From SB15 sp964639245 (GTDB lineage: Bacteria; Chloroflexota; Anaerolineae; Aggregatilineales; J027): a stretch of 64,000 nt of DNA. Position 1 is the first letter of the stretch. Every line of letters begins with the position of its first letter. A model generated the notes under the pieces. That model worked only from the letters and a program-made list of their open reading frames with translations. It was not told the origin of the DNA and searched no databases. Below are positions 61,645 through 64,000 of this stretch, in pieces. The stretch lies in assembly GCA_964639245.1 (NCBI GenBank), contig CAZXCU010000007.1:186001-250000 (forward strand), in the 5' to 3' direction. The translations under genes were made by a program, and so were the position numbers.

Positions 61645-63087
61645 TTACTTTTTGCCACATTCCAAACGCCAGCGCCGACCATCCTTGCCAAGCATGATGT
61701 CTGCATCCAAGGGACCCCAACTGCCTTTGGGATAGTTGGCGAGAGGCGGGGCATCCGCCGATTCCCATCCCGCGAGAATGTGGTCAATGATTTTCCATGA
61801 CGATTCAATCGTGTCGCTGCGGGTGAACAGGGTGGCATCGCCTTTGATGGCATCCAAGAGCAGGCGTTCATACGCTTCGGGCAAATCGTCCCCGAAATAG
61901 GTTTTGTATTTAAAATCCATTTCTACCGAACGCGAATTATTGATGGTATCCGGCACTTTGGTTTCAAAACGCAGGTGAATCCCTTCGTTCGGCTGGATGC
62001 ACATGGACAAAATATTCGGGCGGATTTCCTGATCTTCGTCGGACATGCCGAATAAATGGGCAGGGGGACGCTGGAATTGGATGATAATTTCGCTGGTTTT
62101 GGCAGTCAGTCCTTTGCCCGAACGCATATAAAACGGAACACCGTGCCAGCGCCAGTTATCAATATACAATTTGAGCGCGGCATAGGTAGGTGTGGTTGAA
62201 TGCGGGTCTACACCTTCGGTTTCGATATAGCCTTCATATTGGGCGCGAATCGTGTCCTGTGGATGTGGCAGACGCAGCGAATGAAGCAGTTTTTCTTTTT
62301 CATCACGGACATCATTGGCGCTCATCGAGACGGGCGGTTCCATCGCTACCAGCGCCAGCAGTTGCAACAGGTGATTCTGGAACATATCCCGCAGCACGCC
62401 GGATTTATCGTAATAATCGCCCCGATGTCCCACATCCACCGCTTCCGCGACGGTGATTTGCACGTTATCCACATAATTTCGATTCCACAACGGCTCGAAA
62501 ATCGTGTTGGCAAAACGGAAAAACAGGATATTCTGGGCGGTTTCTTTGCCGAGATAGTGGTCAATCCGATAAATTTGCTGTTCTTCAAAGACGGTATGAA
62601 TCGTGTCGTTGAGCGCATGGGCGGATTTTAAATCGTAGCCAAAGGGTTTTTCGACAATAATTCTGCGCCAGCCAGCATCCTCTTTGACCATCTGGTTCGC
62701 CCCCAGATTCAGCACAATCGGTTCATACAGCGAAGGCGCAGTCGAAAGATAATACAAACGGTTGGCAGACCCGTTTTCTTTTTCCTTTAAAAAGGCATCC
62801 AACGCGGCAACCGACTCGGATTCCTTCGCGTTTCCGGCGTGATACCAGAGATGCGCGGAAAATTTTTCCCATTCCTCCACGTCACAAATGGTGCTGGCGT
62901 GTTCCTGCACCCCTTCCCAGAGATGGGCGCGAAACTTCTCATGCGAAAATGGCGAACGGGACACCCCCACAATATTAAATTCTTTGGAGAGGCGATTTTT
63001 GCAGTAGGCGTTGTACAGGGCAGGAATCAATTTGCGTTCGGTCAGGTCGCCGGACGCGCCAAAAATCACGATGGTGGTGCTGGTCAT
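61645..63087 (-). CDS. zwf: Glucose-6-phosphate 1-dehydrogenase
   Basis: 480 residues, usual length. It starts [21 protein letters not shown] (NADP-binding GASGDL), has the active-site motif RIDHYLGKE with the catalytic histidine, and VEKPFGYDL. It oxidises glucose 6-phosphate to 6-phosphogluconolactone. The order on the minus strand is gnd, zwf, pgl. A double family-A repeat separates zwf from gnd. Confidence 0.95.
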   Translation of the reverse strand: MTSTTIVIFGASGDLTERKLIPALYNAYCKNRLSKEFNIVGVSRSPFSHEKFRAHLWEGVQEHASTICDVEEWEKFSAHLWYHAGNAKESESVAALDAFLKEKENGSANRLYYLSTAPSLYEPIVLNLGANQMVKEDAGWRRIIVEKPFGYDLKSAHALNDTIHTVFEEQQIYRIDHYLGKETAQNILFFRFANTIFEPLWNRNYVDNVQITVAEAVDVGHRGDYYDKSGVLRDMFQNHLLQLLALVAMEPPVSMSANDVRDEKEKLLHSLRLPHPQDTIRAQYEGYIETEGVDPHSTTPTYAALKLYIDNWRWHGVPFYMRSGKGLTAKTSEIIIQFQRPPAHLFGMSDEDQEIRPNILSMCIQPNEGIHLRFETKVPDTINNSRSVEMDFKYKTYFGDDLPEAYERLLLDAIKGDATLFTRSDTIESSWKIIDHILAGWESADAPPLANYPKGSWGPLDADIMLGKDGRRWRLECGKK

Positions 63088-63114
63088 GGTGTGTTCTCTC
63101 TCCCCTTGTTTAGC

Positions 63115-63207
63115 CCACCCCTCACCCTAAATCCCTCTCCCACACGGGGCGAGGGACTTGCATGACTCCCCTCTCCATTGATGGGAGAGGGGGCGGGGGT
63201 GAGGGTG
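63115..63207. repeat. Dispersed palindromic repeat, family A, copy 6 (double)
   Basis: Two units follow each other: CCCTCTCCCACACGGGGCGAGGG and CTCCCCTCTCC/GGGAGAGGGGGCGGGGGTGAGGG in parts, in the gap between gnd and zwf. Confidence 0.7.
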
Positions 63208-63210
63208 ATT

Positions 63211-64000
63211 CTATTTTGTTTTTACCGCGTGTCCACCAAATTGATTCCGCATGGCAGCGAGTAATTTGGCGGCGTAACTTTCGTCCTGACGGCTGACAAA
63301 GCGTGCCAGCAGCGACAAGGTAATCACCGGCGCAGGCACATCTTGGTCAATTGCTTCAAAGACCGTCCAGCGCCCTTCGCCTGAATCCGAGACGTAACCG
63401 CGAATATTGCTGAGTTCTTGGTCATCGGCAAGCGCATTGGCAGTTAAATCCAACAGCCACGAGCGTACCACGCTGCCGTGTCGCCAGATTTCGGCGATTT
63501 GATGCAGGTCGAGGCCAAATTCCTCTTTGGCCTTCAAAATTTCAAAACCTTCGGCGTAGGCTTGCATCAGGCCATATTCGATCCCGTTGTGAATCATTTT
63601 GGTGAAATGACCCGACCCGCTTGGCCCCACATGCCCCCACCCTCTGTCCGGGGCAGGCGCAAGCGTTTCAAAAATGGGACGCAAATGCTCAACGGATTCT
63701 TTCGTTCCGCCGACCATGAGGCTGTATCCTTCGGTCAGTCCCCAGATACCGCCACTTGTCCCCACGTCTACAAAGCGGATGCCTTTGGCCTGTAACGTTT
63801 CAGCGCGGCGCATGGTGTCTTTATAATTGCTATTCCCACCATCAATGATGATGTCTCCGGTGGACATCACCCCGGCAAGTTCCATAATGGTGCTGTCCGT
63901 GGGCGCACCCGCCGGCACCATCACCCACACGGCACGCGGCGCAGTTAATTTTTGCACCAGTTCACCCAAACTGGCTGCCCCAATTGCACCCTCTAATTCA
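63211..64000 (-). CDS. gnd: 6-phosphogluconate dehydrogenase, short type (5' end outside window)
   Basis: The frame runs through the right edge ([12 protein letters not shown] before residue 1 of the visible ORF). Visible motifs are [40 protein letters not shown] in parts, [21 protein letters not shown] in parts (catalytic Lys), and the C-terminus RNQFGGHAV. The C-terminus is short, so this is the roughly 300-residue YqeC/GntZ-like form, not the 470-residue form. It decarboxylates 6-phosphogluconate to ribulose 5-phosphate. First visible gene of the gnd-zwf-pgl operon. Confidence 0.92.
   Translation of the reverse strand, partial: ELEGAIGAASLGELVQKLTAPRAVWVMVPAGAPTDSTIMELAGVMSTGDIIIDGGNSNYKDTMRRAETLQAKGIRFVDVGTSGGIWGLTEGYSLMVGGTKESVEHLRPIFETLAPAPDRGWGHVGPSGSGHFTKMIHNGIEYGLMQAYAEGFEILKAKEEFGLDLHQIAEIWRHGSVVRSWLLDLTANALADDQELSNIRGYVSDSGEGRWTVFEAIDQDVPAPVITLSLLARFVSRQDESYAAKLLAAMRNQFGGHAVKTK

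Noticed and set aside
1..64000. CRISPR arrays, tRNA or rRNA genes
   Set aside because: No set of regularly spaced identical repeats, no cloverleaf with TTCGA-type arm, and no rRNA core sequence was seen by eye; a tRNAscan or Rfam search would be decisive.

Overview
The window looks like a chromosomal segment of a free-living bacterium, most probably of the phylum Chloroflexota (Anaerolineae-like). This is an inference from gene content: ECF sigma/anti-sigma pairs, secreted PD40/PASTA and LysM proteins, a WD40 protein, a serine/threonine kinase fused to an ATPase and TPRs, V4R and WbqC-like proteins, a short-type 6-phosphogluconate dehydrogenase, and many intergenic palindromic repeats. No rRNA, tRNA, CRISPR array or intact transposase was seen.

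Positions 1-4843 hold single housekeeping or stress genes (metallo-beta-lactamase-fold tail, LysM, GNAT, a HATPase-GAF-SpoIIE phosphatase, PaiB-like, DinB-like). Positions 4900-6850 form an AT-richer island with a broken toxin-like gene, a probable immunity gene and another frameshifted gene. Positions 6888-19504 are a signalling block: a DUF4832 protein, then a minus-strand operon (degenerate response regulator, ECF sigma factor, membrane anti-sigma factor, secreted PD40/PASTA protein), a poly-Asp-tailed secreted protein, a REC-histidine kinase, an FHA protein, a second ECF/zinc-finger anti-sigma pair, a large hybrid histidine kinase and a di-heme cytochrome c. A close paralogue of the hybrid kinase sits at 49885-52638.

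Positions 19715-28537 carry a WbqC-like protein, a kinase-ATPase-TPR protein with a V4R partner, a secreted S33 hydrolase, an aldo/keto reductase behind a MerR-type promoter, and an ArsR-like regulator. Positions 28706-32749 hold a flavodoxin and a pyruvate dehydrogenase-type operon (E1 alpha, E1 beta, E2, no E3) preceded by a possible transcription attenuator. A WD40 protein and a vapC relic follow.

Positions 35124-49018 are a carbohydrate island. A minus-strand set encodes a sugar ABC transporter (with a binding protein made of two fused copies), two PfkB kinases, two class I aldolases, an oxidoreductase and a DeoR regulator. A divergent plus-strand operon encodes a phosphofructokinase-like enzyme, a ROK kinase and a cupin isomerase. 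Together they suggest uptake, phosphorylation, isomerisation or oxidation, and aldol cleavage of a sugar whose identity cannot be read from sequence.

Positions 49060-60904 contain assorted genes (DUF218, a helical-repeat protein, a DedA/zinc-ribbon/phosphatase operon, a TPR protein, two oxidoreductases, a duplicated SH3-like secreted protein) separated by two terminal-inverted-repeat structures. The window ends with the oxidative pentose phosphate operon, gnd-zwf-pgl on the minus strand, with gnd cut by the window edge.
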